This document shows, in pieces, positions 1-7,082 of a stretch of DNA of 13,691 bases. A program made the position numbers and the translations under genes. The notes beneath the pieces were generated by a model. It saw only the letters and a list, made by a program, of their open reading frames with translations. It did not search any database and was not told the DNA's origin. Position 1 is the stretch's first letter, and each line of letters opens with the position of its first letter. This DNA comes from Candidatus Methanocomedens sp. (GTDB taxonomy: Archaea > Halobacteriota > Methanosarcinia > Methanosarcinales > Methanocomedenaceae). The DNA lies in the NCBI GenBank assembly GCA_013374385.1, contig QBUR01000185.1, positions 1 to 13,691 of the forward strand, read 5' to 3'.

Positions 1-109
1 CACGTATTAATAATAAAATCTTTTCACAGTGTTTTGAAAGATTAAGCAGAATGTGAAAAAACCAGTGTCTGGAAGTACATTCAAGCGTTGGTTAAGAATG
101 ATTGCAATA

Positions 110-154
110 CGGCTCATAACCGGGCGGCCACCGGTTCAAATCCGGTCAGGCCCA
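110..154 (+). tRNA. 3' portion of a tRNA with anticodon CAT (Met or Ile2); 5' half absent
   Basis: The stretch reads as tRNA positions 29 to 73. Anticodon loop CTCATAA is at 113-119 with CAT at 115-117. The 3' anticodon strand CCGGG is at 120-124, a five-base variable loop at 125-129, a perfect T stem ACCGG/CCGGT around loop TTCAAAT at 130-146, and acceptor strand CAGGCCC plus discriminator A at 147-154. CCA is not encoded. No matching 5' acceptor (GGGCCTG-like) or D arm occurs in bases 1-109, and pairing stops at position 28. The GGCCC-A acceptor end suits tRNA-Ile2 (CAU, agmatidine-modified) as well as elongator Met. Either the 5' half lies upstream of the window behind an unusual intron, or this is a 3'-tRNA attachment-site remnant. 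A standard 37/38 intron is unlikely because the anticodon is contiguous with the 3' half and the bases before A38 do not complement the anticodon loop. Confidence 0.6.
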
Positions 155-181
155 TACTTACATTAAAACCATTATAACAAG

Positions 182-664
182 GTGGGAATTCAAATTAAGA
201 CAATTAGCACATCAGAAGGAATAGGCGGTCTGCTGAATACATTCCGTCAAATAAGTACAGACTCAAAGAAAATAACCTTCATTGGCACTCCCGGTTTTTG
301 CACTCCATTTGCTGAACTATTGTCGTTCGTGATACGGGGTGAAAATAAGGAACTGGTCTTCATAGCCAATACTTCAGTGGATTCGGCAAAATCTATCATA
401 TCCACACCCCAAGGCATGCAACTTGGTGATTTGGCCGACCCGACAGCTGATACCGTGGTATTGCTTGGCGGGCTTGCAATCCCAAAGATGAAAACTGATG
501 TAAATGAAATCAAAAAGATTATTGACGACATCACCAACCCGGATAACAGGACGATTATTGGTGTATTTTTCATGAGCATCTTCCAGGAAACAGGATGGAC
601 AGAGGTTATAGACTTTGATTATCTCCTTGACTCACATATGAAGAACACAACAATGGAAAAATAA
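182..664 (+). CDS. DUF2124 family protein
   Basis: A 160-residue protein recognised as DUF2124, a small family found mainly in methanogenic archaea and of unknown function. Family-like blocks are GIGGLLNTFRQ near residues 14-24, GTPGFCTPFAELLSFV near 35-50, GMQLGDLADPTADTVVLLGGLAIPKM near 78-103, and a C-terminal VFFMSIFQETGWTEVIDFD block. The alternating beta/alpha pattern with a VVLLGG strand suggests a Rossmann-like fold (inference). No signal peptide or membrane segment is seen. GTG at 182 is the only usable start before the in-frame stop TAA at 164-166; its AGGTG context gives only a weak ribosome site, so a leaderless message is possible. It stands alone, followed by a short T run at 675-678 that could end transcription. 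Assignment is by remembered family pattern; the function is not known. Confidence 0.85.
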   Translation: MGIQIKTISTSEGIGGLLNTFRQISTDSKKITFIGTPGFCTPFAELLSFVIRGENKELVFIANTSVDSAKSIISTPQGMQLGDLADPTADTVVLLGGLAIPKMKTDVNEIKKIIDDITNPDNRTIIGVFFMSIFQETGWTEVIDFDYLLDSHMKNTTMEK

Positions 665-680
665 CACTAACCAATTTTTG

Positions 681-699
681 GGTAAGAATATTCATTACC
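681..699. promoter_or_regulatory. Imperfect dyad GGTAA / TTACC around GAATATTC
   Basis: GGTAA at 681-685 and TTACC at 695-699 flank the self-complementary GAATATTC at 686-693, with one extra A on the right side. It lies 17 bases after the DUF2124 stop and about 75 bases before the SelB-like gene. Its GGTAA/TTACC arms recur in the stronger dyad at 726-745. It could be an operator or a weak transcript-end hairpin; no function is shown. Confidence 0.3.
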
Positions 700-725
700 T
701 TTCAGAGCATTAAGTACTCATAGTG

Positions 726-745
726 CCCGGTAAATCATTACCGGG
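726..745. promoter_or_regulatory. Perfect inverted repeat upstream of the SelB-like gene
   Basis: CCCGGTAA at 726-733 and TTACCGGG at 738-745 form a perfect 8-base inverted repeat around ATCA. It is followed directly by TAAAAAAAAAC (746-756), which sits at the distance expected for the AT-rich promoter element of a message beginning near the start codon at 775. A repressor bound here would cover the upstream promoter edge (inference). It is a poor plus-strand terminator because the trailing run is A, not T. Confidence 0.4.
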
Positions 746-774
746 TAAAAAAAAACACTTATGTTGTATCAATT

Positions 775-1836
775 ATGGTATCAATAGCTATTATCGGAGG
801 AGAAGGCTCAGGCAGGAGTTCACTTGCCGCAAAGCTTGGCAAAAAAGGAAATGAAACCGACATTACCATGTATGATTTTGCCAAAGGCGAGCAGATACTT
901 ACTATCATAGACCCGTCCGGCTATCCGGCATCCCCTAAACCCTTAATGACAGCACTGGCCATGGCTGACATGGTATTGCTTTGTATCCCACCCAAAGGAA
1001 TGGATGCGGCGGCCGGGGAGTGTGTGATAGCCATTGACCTGCTGGGTATCAAACATGGCATCGTTGTACAGACCATGGCTGATATGTCAAATCCCTATGA
1101 ACTGCAAAAGAACGCAAATAAGTTCATGGCAATGCTAAAAGACACAACTGCCCGGGACTGGGATATCATGGCTGTTTCCACCAACACTTTTGAGGGAATG
1201 GAAGAGTTGAAGGAAACCATTAACAATCTCGATGCAATAACTGCATCGCAGCACCTCCAGACAGCGGACCAGCCTCCCAGGGTGATGATAGACCATTCAT
1301 TTAATGTGAAAGGCATAGGTTCAGTGGTGCTGGGACGGGTGACAAGGGGCACCATTCATAAGCACGATAAACTTACCATTTATCCAATAAAACGGGAAAT
1401 GGAAATACGCAGTATACAAATGCACGATATCGATGTAGCATCGGCACCATCCGGTTCACGGGTAGGTCTGGCCCTGAAAGGTGTCCAGGCAAAGGAAGTG
1501 AACAGGGGACATATCATATCAGCTGAAGAGATGTGTTCCGATGATATTGAACTTGAGTGCAATGTATCACGTTTCAGTCCCGGATTGTCAGTGGGGAGCA
1601 CATTGCATGTGTACGTTTCTCTCCAGTCCAGCCCTGTAAAAGTATCAGGCATCACTGTGGACGGACAAAGTGTAACTGAAGTCACGGCAGGCAGCCAGTG
1701 TATGGTTCACATAAGTATTGAAGAGGAACTGGCCTTTAGTGCAGAAGATACATTCATTATATCGGACCTGAACAAACCTCGACAGCGATTCATTGCCGCG
1801 GGTTTGCTCCAGAGGAAACAGGGGGCGGGAGCTTGA
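775..1836 (+). CDS. Archaeal SelB-like (aSelBL) elongation-factor paralogue with degenerate GTPase domain
   Basis: A 353-residue protein with the EF-Tu/SelB domain order: G domain (about 1-160), beta-barrel domain II (about 168-255, containing GIGSVVLGRV and GSRVGLALKGV), and domain III (about 256-345). The GTPase motifs are eroded. The P-loop reads GGEGSGRS (8-15) with Arg for the usual Lys. DPSGY (46-50) replaces DxPGH, so the catalytic His is Tyr. TMAD (100-103) stands where NKxD is expected. The SECIS-binding C-terminal domain of true SelB is absent. This matches the archaeal SelB-like family, known chiefly from methanogens and noted for disrupted GTPase domains; aminoacyl-tRNA or ribosome binding is proposed for it but its role is unknown. 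ATG at 775 is the start. The stop overlaps the next gene's TTG by four bases (TTGA), suggesting translational coupling. Family confidence is high, function low. Confidence 0.85.
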   Translation: MVSIAIIGGEGSGRSSLAAKLGKKGNETDITMYDFAKGEQILTIIDPSGYPASPKPLMTALAMADMVLLCIPPKGMDAAAGECVIAIDLLGIKHGIVVQTMADMSNPYELQKNANKFMAMLKDTTARDWDIMAVSTNTFEGMEELKETINNLDAITASQHLQTADQPPRVMIDHSFNVKGIGSVVLGRVTRGTIHKHDKLTIYPIKREMEIRSIQMHDIDVASAPSGSRVGLALKGVQAKEVNRGHIISAEEMCSDDIELECNVSRFSPGLSVGSTLHVYVSLQSSPVKVSGITVDGQSVTEVTAGSQCMVHISIEEELAFSAEDTFIISDLNKPRQRFIAAGLLQRKQGAGA

Positions 1837-2624
1837 GCGAGATTGCAGTATTGTGTGACGATGTGGCGGAGGCTGTGGCCAGGGCAATAAAGGAACTGGC
1901 GGGAACTCAAAAAGGAGACCGTGTTGTGGGTATGGGCGCAGATGGAACTCCTTCCAAGTTGATCGATATTGTTGCTGAGGATGCCGCATTAGAGATACTG
2001 GCATCATCATGTATTGACATGAAGGTGGTATCAGAGGAGAAAGGTAGTTTCACTTATGGGGAGCGTCCGGAATTTACTGTGGTGTTAGACCCACTTGACG
2101 GCACCTTCAATGCAACCCGCAATATTCCCTTTTATTCAGTTTCTATAGCCATTGGAAATAATGACCTTTCAGATATTAGATATGCTAAAGTGTTCAATCT
2201 TGCCAACGGTACGGATTTTACTGCATCCCTGGGAGAAGGTGCGCTGTGTAACGGCAAGGAGATACAAACTTCTTCGGTGAACAGGATGCAAGATATAACA
2301 GTGGCTACCTATACATATAATAACGGCTGGGATGTGTTAAAACGCCTGGGCAGGCAAGTGCGCCGTATTCGTACCCTGGGCAGCGTGGCACTGGAACTAT
2401 GTTACGTGGCATCGGGCAGTTTTGATGCTTTTGTGGATACCCGCGACAGGCTGCGTATGATGGATGTTGCGGCCGGTTTACTTATAATTAAGGAGGCGGG
2501 TGGTAAGGTGACTGACGGACAGGGAAATCTGCCAAATGGTGAACTGAGCGTCATTGACAGGGTAAACATTGTAGCATCAAATGGTATTATCCATACCGCT
2601 CTTGAAAAAACAATAGGGTTATAA
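1833..2624 (+). CDS. Bifunctional fructose-1,6-bisphosphatase / inositol-1-monophosphatase
   Basis: A 263-residue member of the inositol monophosphatase superfamily, of the archaeal bifunctional type (MJ0109-like, usually about 250 residues). These cytosolic Mg-dependent enzymes remove phosphate from fructose-1,6-bisphosphate in gluconeogenesis and from inositol-1-phosphate. Metal-site motifs are visible: SEE at 67-69, DPLDGT at 86-91, and D211 in DVAAGLLIIKEAGG (211-224). GADGTPSKLID at 35-45 is the N-terminal conserved segment. The start is TTG at 1833, whose last three bases with the next one carry the overlapping stop of the SelB-like gene; no other start gives the usual N terminus. A conserved functional link with that gene is not obvious, so the overlap may reflect only co-expression. 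Confidence 0.93.
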   Translation: MSEIAVLCDDVAEAVARAIKELAGTQKGDRVVGMGADGTPSKLIDIVAEDAALEILASSCIDMKVVSEEKGSFTYGERPEFTVVLDPLDGTFNATRNIPFYSVSIAIGNNDLSDIRYAKVFNLANGTDFTASLGEGALCNGKEIQTSSVNRMQDITVATYTYNNGWDVLKRLGRQVRRIRTLGSVALELCYVASGSFDAFVDTRDRLRMMDVAAGLLIIKEAGGKVTDGQGNLPNGELSVIDRVNIVASNGIIHTALEKTIGL

Positions 2625-2685
2625 TACTGTAACAGATTATACTATTTTTAATATCGTAAAATGAAAAGGTTTGAAGGGGAAATCG

Positions 2686-3510
2686 ATGATAAAAAAAGTA
2701 GGAGTGGTCTCCCGTTGCGATAAGCCCGGCGCTGTGGGTATTGCAAGAGAGATTATTGAGCACCTTCGGGAAAAGCTTGACGTTTTTGTGGACCCGGGTA
2801 CGGCCTTTGAACTGGGTATTGAAGGTTTACCTGTAGGTCAGATGCGTCAGGAGGGTGTGGATTTAATTATTGCCGTGGGTGGGGACGGTACTGTACTCAG
2901 GGCCATACAGCACATGGATGACCCGCTGCCGGTTATGGGTGTAAATATGGGTACTGTGGGTTTTCTTGTGGACGTAGATGCAGAAGAAGCATTGCAGACC
3001 ATTGATTCCATCCTTACCGGATTCCAGGTTGATGAGAGGTTCCGTCTGGATGTATGGATAAATGATGCAAAACTTCCACCTGCTACAAATGAAGTGGTCA
3101 TCATTACTGCCCACCCTGCCAAGATACTTGCCTATAAGGTCTGGGTAGATGAGATTAAACTGGAAGAATTGAGGGCAGATGGACTGGTCATTGCCACGCC
3201 TACCGGTTCGACTGCATACGCCATGAGTGCCGGGGGTCCCATTGTAGATCCAAGGGTAGATGCCACAGTAGTAGTGCCGCTTGCTCCATTCAAACTGTCT
3301 TCACGTCCGTGGGCCATACCAGGCAATAGCAAAATAAAAGTGGAACTGCTTTTGCCAAATAAAGAAGCAGTGGTAGTAGTGGACGGACAGTCTTCACAGA
3401 GTATTTCTTCAAACGATGTTATAAGGATTGAAAAGGCAGCCAACCCGGCGCGTTTCGTACGCATCAAGGATAATGGTTTTTACGATAAGGTAAAAAGTAA
3501 ATTATATTGA
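2686..3510 (+). CDS. nadK: NAD kinase
   Basis: A 274-residue cytosolic NAD kinase (PpnK/NadK family), which phosphorylates NAD to NADP. Signature motifs are GGDGT at 65-69 (phosphate-donor site), NMGTVGFL at 87-94, NE at 135-136, and DGLVIATPTGSTAY at 165-178, followed by SAGGPIVDP. Length is typical for archaeal single-domain forms. ATG at 2686 was chosen because GAAGGGGA (2673-2680) lies at good ribosome-site spacing before it; an in-frame TTG at 2671 would add five residues but place the ribosome site inside the gene. The 61-base gap after the FBPase gene contains AT-rich TATA candidates (ATTATACT at 2637-2644 and TTTTTAATAT at 2645-2654), so it may have its own promoter. Confidence 0.95.
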   Translation: MIKKVGVVSRCDKPGAVGIAREIIEHLREKLDVFVDPGTAFELGIEGLPVGQMRQEGVDLIIAVGGDGTVLRAIQHMDDPLPVMGVNMGTVGFLVDVDAEEALQTIDSILTGFQVDERFRLDVWINDAKLPPATNEVVIITAHPAKILAYKVWVDEIKLEELRADGLVIATPTGSTAYAMSAGGPIVDPRVDATVVVPLAPFKLSSRPWAIPGNSKIKVELLLPNKEAVVVVDGQSSQSISSNDVIRIEKAANPARFVRIKDNGFYDKVKSKLY

Positions 3511-3564
3511 ATAAAACATTTAGACTTAATTTAGGTTACAGCGTAAAAGGAACAGGTAATATCA

Positions 3565-4239
3565 ATGATAATCGCAGTTTCAATAGGAGGGTCAGTGTTG
3601 ACAAGCGACCTCGACCCAGAGAGGATACAGAAGTATGCGGATAGCATCGAACAGCTTGCAAAGGACCATACTGTTTATGTGATTGTTGGGGGCGGCAGAG
3701 TTGCCAGGGAATATATCGAAACTGCCAGGGTGCTGGGTGCCAACCATGCAGAATGCGACGTTATCGGCATAGATATTACCCGCATCAATGCCAGGCTCCT
3801 GATCTCAGCCCTGGGTAGTCGTGCATACATCGAACCTGCCACCAGTTACCCTGAAGCTGTAAAAGCGGCCCTTACAGGGCAGATCGTGGTGATGGGTGGT
3901 TTGATTCCTGGTCAGACCACTGATGCAGTTTCAGCGGTCCTGGCAGAGTACGTGGGTGCTGACCTGCTCATCAATGCTACATCAGTAGACGGGGTATATT
4001 CGGCAGACCCGAATACGAATAAAGATGCAACAAAATTCGATACCATGACACCTACCCAACTTGTGGATGTAGTGATGAAGATTGATATGGTCGCAGGTTC
4101 CAATTCACCTCTGGACCCCCTGGCTGCTAAGATAATCCAGCGTTGCGGTATCAAGACCATTGTGATCGATGGAAGGGAGCCGAACAATATCATTGAGGCT
4201 GCTGCAGGGCGGCACAGCGGGACCTTGATTTCCAGTTAA
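3565..4239 (+). CDS. pyrH: Uridylate (UMP) kinase, archaeal type
   Basis: A 224-residue amino-acid-kinase-fold enzyme that phosphorylates UMP to UDP in pyrimidine nucleotide synthesis. The N terminus IIAVSIGGSVL (2-12) is the archaeal PyrH phosphate-binding start. VGGGR at 41-45, the segment around CDVIGIDITRINARLL (64-79), PGQTTDAVSAVLAE (115-128) and VDGVYSADPN (141-150) are all family hallmarks; the last is the nucleotide-site loop. Length equals the usual archaeal 225 residues. ATG at 3565 follows AAAAGGAACAGG (3544-3555), a loose ribosome site. The upstream gap holds ACTTAATTTAG (3523-3533), a plausible TATA element. It lies between nadK and a TIM-barrel gene, all on the same strand. Confidence 0.95.
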   Translation: MIIAVSIGGSVLTSDLDPERIQKYADSIEQLAKDHTVYVIVGGGRVAREYIETARVLGANHAECDVIGIDITRINARLLISALGSRAYIEPATSYPEAVKAALTGQIVVMGGLIPGQTTDAVSAVLAEYVGADLLINATSVDGVYSADPNTNKDATKFDTMTPTQLVDVVMKIDMVAGSNSPLDPLAAKIIQRCGIKTIVIDGREPNNIIEAAAGRHSGTLISS

Positions 4240-4251
4240 TCTGCTAAATCC

Positions 4252-4259
4252 AATTTATC
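4252..4259 (+). promoter_or_regulatory. TATA box, probable leaderless promoter
   Basis: ATTTATCT inside CCAATTTATCTATTTT lies about 27 bases before the ATG at 4282, the standard archaeal distance to a start site. Transcription would then begin at or next to the start codon. The ATGs at 4272 and 4277 meet stops at once, so 4282 is the first usable one. Confidence 0.45.
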
Positions 4260-4281
4260 TATTTTCCATTCATGTGATGTC

Positions 4282-5067
4282 ATGAGTTTCATACTTGACC
4301 CAAGCAAAATCAGTTTTTCATACCCGCCCCCGACCAGTGACATGTCTAAATTTGCTAATACACTAGTTGACATGGGATTTACTGGCTGGGAGTTGGTTTG
4401 TGACAGGCGCCAGGGACCGGATGAATTGAACATTAAAGAGGTAGCATCGGTCCTTGAGACCACTGACCTGAACATTACCGTTCATCTCCCATTTTCTGAC
4501 CTGAACCTTGCCAGTCTCAATGAGCCTATCTGGAACGAGACTCTTCACCAGATGAAGGAATGGATACAGCTTATGTCGCCCTACTCAAAACTGGCTGTGG
4601 TACATCCTGGTCATCTTTCCCCGCTGGGTATGCACCTACCTGACCTTGCATGGCAGCGCAACATCCAGGGGCTCCAGCAATTATGCGACTATGCGGCCCG
4701 GTTCGACATGACCATCGGGGTGGAGAATATGGTCAACATGGAATTCATATTTGGCAAGTATGCCGAGGAAATGCTGGGTATGATAGAATTGGTTGACCGG
4801 GATAACCTTGGGTTGACCTTTGATGTGGGACATGCCAACACCAATAAAGCCGTATCTTCATTTCTTGAAAAATGTCTCGATAAAATAGTGCACGTGCATC
4901 TTCATGATAACAAAGGACGCAGGGACGAACACCTGCCTCTGGGTGAAGGTTCCGTTGATTGGGCTACTGTGACCGGAAAACTTGCAAAACTTGATGTCAG
5001 GTACGTGCTGGAGTCCCGCACATTCGAGTTCGCCCAGCAGAGTCTTGATTATCTTCGGGCACTTTAA
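4282..5067 (+). CDS. Sugar phosphate isomerase/epimerase-like TIM-barrel protein (AP endonuclease 2 superfamily)
   Basis: A 261-residue protein with the xylose-isomerase-like TIM-barrel pattern. Likely divalent-metal ligands fall at the usual strand ends: H68 in ITVHLPF, H108 and H111 in VVHPGH, E148 in GVENM, D181 and H184 in TFDVGHAN, H206/H208 in HVHLHDN, and E244 in VLESR. The final strand-plus-helix and the LPLGEGSVDW loop (218-227) are typical of the family. Members include endonuclease IV and many sugar isomerases or epimerases, and sequence alone does not settle the substrate. No signal peptide is seen. The 42-base gap after pyrH carries its own TATA box. The fold is secure; no specific reaction is claimed. 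Confidence 0.85.
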   Translation: MSFILDPSKISFSYPPPTSDMSKFANTLVDMGFTGWELVCDRRQGPDELNIKEVASVLETTDLNITVHLPFSDLNLASLNEPIWNETLHQMKEWIQLMSPYSKLAVVHPGHLSPLGMHLPDLAWQRNIQGLQQLCDYAARFDMTIGVENMVNMEFIFGKYAEEMLGMIELVDRDNLGLTFDVGHANTNKAVSSFLEKCLDKIVHVHLHDNKGRRDEHLPLGEGSVDWATVTGKLAKLDVRYVLESRTFEFAQQSLDYLRAL

Positions 5068-5076
5068 ACCAAACAT

Positions 5077-5084
5077 TTTATATC
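5077..5084 (+). promoter_or_regulatory. TATA box for the CoA-ligase gene
   Basis: TTTATATC within ACATTTTATATCTTTTTAG lies in the 46-base gap between the TIM-barrel gene and the ATG at 5114. It predicts a start site near 5107 and a very short leader that still includes CAGGGAT (5103-5109) as ribosome site. Confidence 0.5.
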
Positions 5085-5113
5085 TTTTTAGAGAAGAGTA
5101 TTCAGGGATTACC

Positions 5114-6418
5114 ATGCCTGAATACTGGGACCCACTTATTGAGAGAATGCCGGTTGAAGAACTGAAAAAAGTCCAGGAAGATAAACTGAAGCAACTGGTC
5201 CGATATGTGTATGACCATTCTCCATTTTACAGGAAACGATTTGATGAAGCAGAGGTTTCACCTGATGACATACAGTCCCTTGCGGATGTTAAGAAACTTC
5301 CTTTCACTGTAAAACAGGACCTGCGGGACACATATCCTACTGGTATGTTCTGTGTACCCCAAAAACAGGTTGTCCGCTATCATGCATCCAGCGGCACCAC
5401 AGGTAAACCTACAGTTGTGGGATATACTGAAAATGATGTGAAAGAATGGAGTACTTCCCTTGCCAGGGGTCTGACATCTATTGGTGTGGGCCGTGGAGAT
5501 GTGGTCCAGGTAGGTTACGGGTATGGCCTGTTCACGGGCGGGCTGGGATTGCATTATGGTACGGAAATGGTCGGAGCAAGCGCCATTCCTACCAGTTCTG
5601 GAAATACTGAACGACAGATCGAACTGATGCAGGATTTGGGTTCCACTGCTATCGCTTGCACACCGTCATATTTCCTTCACATTAACGAGGTCACCAAGAA
5701 AATGGGTGTCAGTATAGAAAACGACACAAAATTGAAATGCGGTATATTCGGTGCCGAACCCTGGTCTGAGGAGATGCGGCGCAGGATAGAAGAGCAGACC
5801 GGCATCAAGGCGTACGATATTTTCGGGACTTCTGAAATAAGCGGTCCCCTGTTCACTGAATGTACGTATCAGGACGGTATACATATCTGGGCAGACCAGT
5901 TCCTGATAGAGGTTATTGACCCAATGACCGGTGAGCCGTTACCTGATGGTGAGAGGGGGGAGTTGGTTGTGACCACGCTGGTCAAGGAGGCACTGCCGTT
6001 GATACGTTACCGCATCGGGGATTTGACCATCATTAACAGCGAGCCCTGTAAATGCGGCAGGACGCATCCGCGCATCATGCGTATCCTGGGCCGGACCGAT
6101 GATATGATAATCGTGAGAGGTATCAATGTGTTCCCGGGACAGGTGGAAGATGTCCTGATGAGTATACCAGAAGTGGCTGAACACTACCAGCTTATAGTTG
6201 AGCGTGAGGGTGAACTTGATAGGCTTACGGTCCAGGTTGAAGTGACCGAGAATGTGTTCAGTGATAAGATATCTGACCTGATGAAGCTTGAGAAAAAGGT
6301 AGGCAAGGCACTTCACACTGTACTGAACATCACAGGAAAAGTTGAACTTGTGGAACCGGGAACCATCCCGCGGTCCATGGGTAAGGCACAGAGAGTTATT
6401 GACAAGAGGAACATATGA
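5114..6418 (+). CDS. Phenylacetate-CoA ligase / coenzyme F390 synthetase family protein
   Basis: A 434-residue adenylate-forming enzyme of the PaaK family (COG1541), which activates aryl acids to CoA thioesters through an acyl-adenylate. In methanogens relatives are also annotated as coenzyme F390 synthetase. Motifs: SSGTTGKPT (92-100, ATP loop), YDIFGTSEISGP in the central domain, YRIGDL, CKCGRTHPRI, and the hinge segment RILGRTDDMIIVRGINVFPGQVEDVL. The C-terminal domain ends in GTIPRSMGKAQRVID, with K424 as the likely adenylation lysine. An open frame continues upstream to 4982 inside the TIM-barrel gene, but MPEYWDPLIERMP at 5114 is the normal family N terminus and has TATA and ribosome sites placed for it. 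A double-ACT gene follows 15 bases later, a pairing also seen near indolepyruvate oxidoreductase genes in other archaea. The exact substrate is not decided. Confidence 0.92.
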   Translation: MPEYWDPLIERMPVEELKKVQEDKLKQLVRYVYDHSPFYRKRFDEAEVSPDDIQSLADVKKLPFTVKQDLRDTYPTGMFCVPQKQVVRYHASSGTTGKPTVVGYTENDVKEWSTSLARGLTSIGVGRGDVVQVGYGYGLFTGGLGLHYGTEMVGASAIPTSSGNTERQIELMQDLGSTAIACTPSYFLHINEVTKKMGVSIENDTKLKCGIFGAEPWSEEMRRRIEEQTGIKAYDIFGTSEISGPLFTECTYQDGIHIWADQFLIEVIDPMTGEPLPDGERGELVVTTLVKEALPLIRYRIGDLTIINSEPCKCGRTHPRIMRILGRTDDMIIVRGINVFPGQVEDVLMSIPEVAEHYQLIVEREGELDRLTVQVEVTENVFSDKISDLMKLEKKVGKALHTVLNITGKVELVEPGTIPRSMGKAQRVIDKRNI

Positions 6419-6433
6419 TTGGGGGTGTATTAA

Positions 6434-6865
6434 ATGGAAGATAAATTAATTAAACAGATATCCATATTTGCAGAGAACAAGCCAGGCAGGCTGGAAGAAA
6501 TCACTGGCCAGCTTAAATCCGCAGGCATCAATATCCGGGCTTTCACCATTGCAGAAGCGGGTGATTTCGGAGTGCTGCGTATGGTAGTGGACAAGCCGGA
6601 TAAGGCACACGGTGTGTTGCATGATGCCGGATTCACGGTGTCTGAGACCGATGTGCTTGGCGTGGAGATGAGCGATTCCCCTGGCGGCCTGCATGATATT
6701 GCAACCGTACTTGGTGCCAATAATATTAATGTGGACTATGCCTATGCTTTTGCCACTGCAACCGAGAATGCACTATTGATAATCAGGGTGGATGATATCA
6801 GCAATGCCATAACAGTGCTTGGCGGGGCCGGTGTGGTGCTTATTGGAATTGAAGAAGTGAAATAA
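6434..6865 (+). CDS. Double ACT-domain protein
   Basis: A 143-residue protein consisting of two ACT domains. The first covers about 6-72, beginning KQISIFAENKPGRLEEITGQL with the small-ligand loop ENKPGRL. The second covers about 74-142, with SDSPGGLHDIATVLGANNINVDYAYAF. ACT domains bind amino acids and act as regulators, usually as dimers. No enzyme or DNA-binding domain is attached. It lies 15 bases after the CoA-ligase gene with a strong ribosome site GGGGGTG (6421-6427), so the two are almost certainly cotranscribed. A reasonable inference is sensing of an aromatic or branched-chain amino acid linked to 2-oxo-acid/aryl-CoA metabolism; the ligand is not known. Confidence 0.9.
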   Translation: MEDKLIKQISIFAENKPGRLEEITGQLKSAGINIRAFTIAEAGDFGVLRMVVDKPDKAHGVLHDAGFTVSETDVLGVEMSDSPGGLHDIATVLGANNINVDYAYAFATATENALLIIRVDDISNAITVLGGAGVVLIGIEEVK

Positions 6866-6913
6866 AGTTCATTATTTTAGTGTAACCTTCAAAGAGCAAG
6901 GGAAAAGGTGGCT

Positions 6914-7021
6914 ATGGCACTTACAAAGGGGAATGCATTATATATCATGGGCGGAAAGCATGTGGTGCGGACGAAGATAGAAATTGTCCTTAGACGAACA
7001 CCCCTGCAAATCTTAAGTTAA
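6914..7021 (+). CDS. Possible small protein, 35 residues
   Basis: An open frame beginning ATG GCA CTT ACA and ending TTA AGT TAA encodes 35 residues: start MALTKGNALYIMGGK, end VLRRTPLQILS. It is basic, with no membrane segment. AAAAGGTGG (6903-6911) before the ATG is a good ribosome site at short spacing, better than those of several neighbouring genes. It lies 48 bases after the ACT gene and 61 before the NifX-like gene on the same strand. I do not recognise it. It may be a real small protein, a remnant, or chance; codon evidence is weak at this length. Confidence 0.35.
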   Translation: MALTKGNALYIMGGKHVVRTKIEIVLRRTPLQILS

Positions 7022-7082
7022 GCAAAGTTGTAAAATCGAAGTATTGGCAAAACATTTGAATATATCAATGGAGAAATTTAAT

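Noticed and set aside
110..154. Ordinary tRNA gene with a canonical 37/38 intron
   Set aside because: The anticodon loop is contiguous with the 3' half, and the bases before A38 do not complement the anticodon loop as the archaeal bulge-helix-bulge splice motif would need.
726..745. Perfect inverted repeat as a transcription terminator
   Set aside because: On the plus strand it is followed by an A run, not T, and on the minus strand no T run follows it either. Its position next to the SelB-like promoter fits an operator better.
1645..2010. Minus-strand open frame of 121 codons across the SelB-like/FBPase junction
   Set aside because: It lies wholly opposite two well-supported genes and its translation looks like no protein family.
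4982..5113. Upstream extension of the CoA-ligase protein by 44 residues
   Set aside because: It overlaps the TIM-barrel gene in another frame, has no family similarity, and lies before the TATA box and ribosome site that serve ATG 5114.
5939..6316. Minus-strand open frame of 125 codons inside the CoA-ligase gene
   Set aside because: It is antisense to conserved ligase motifs, with no ribosome site and no recognisable product.
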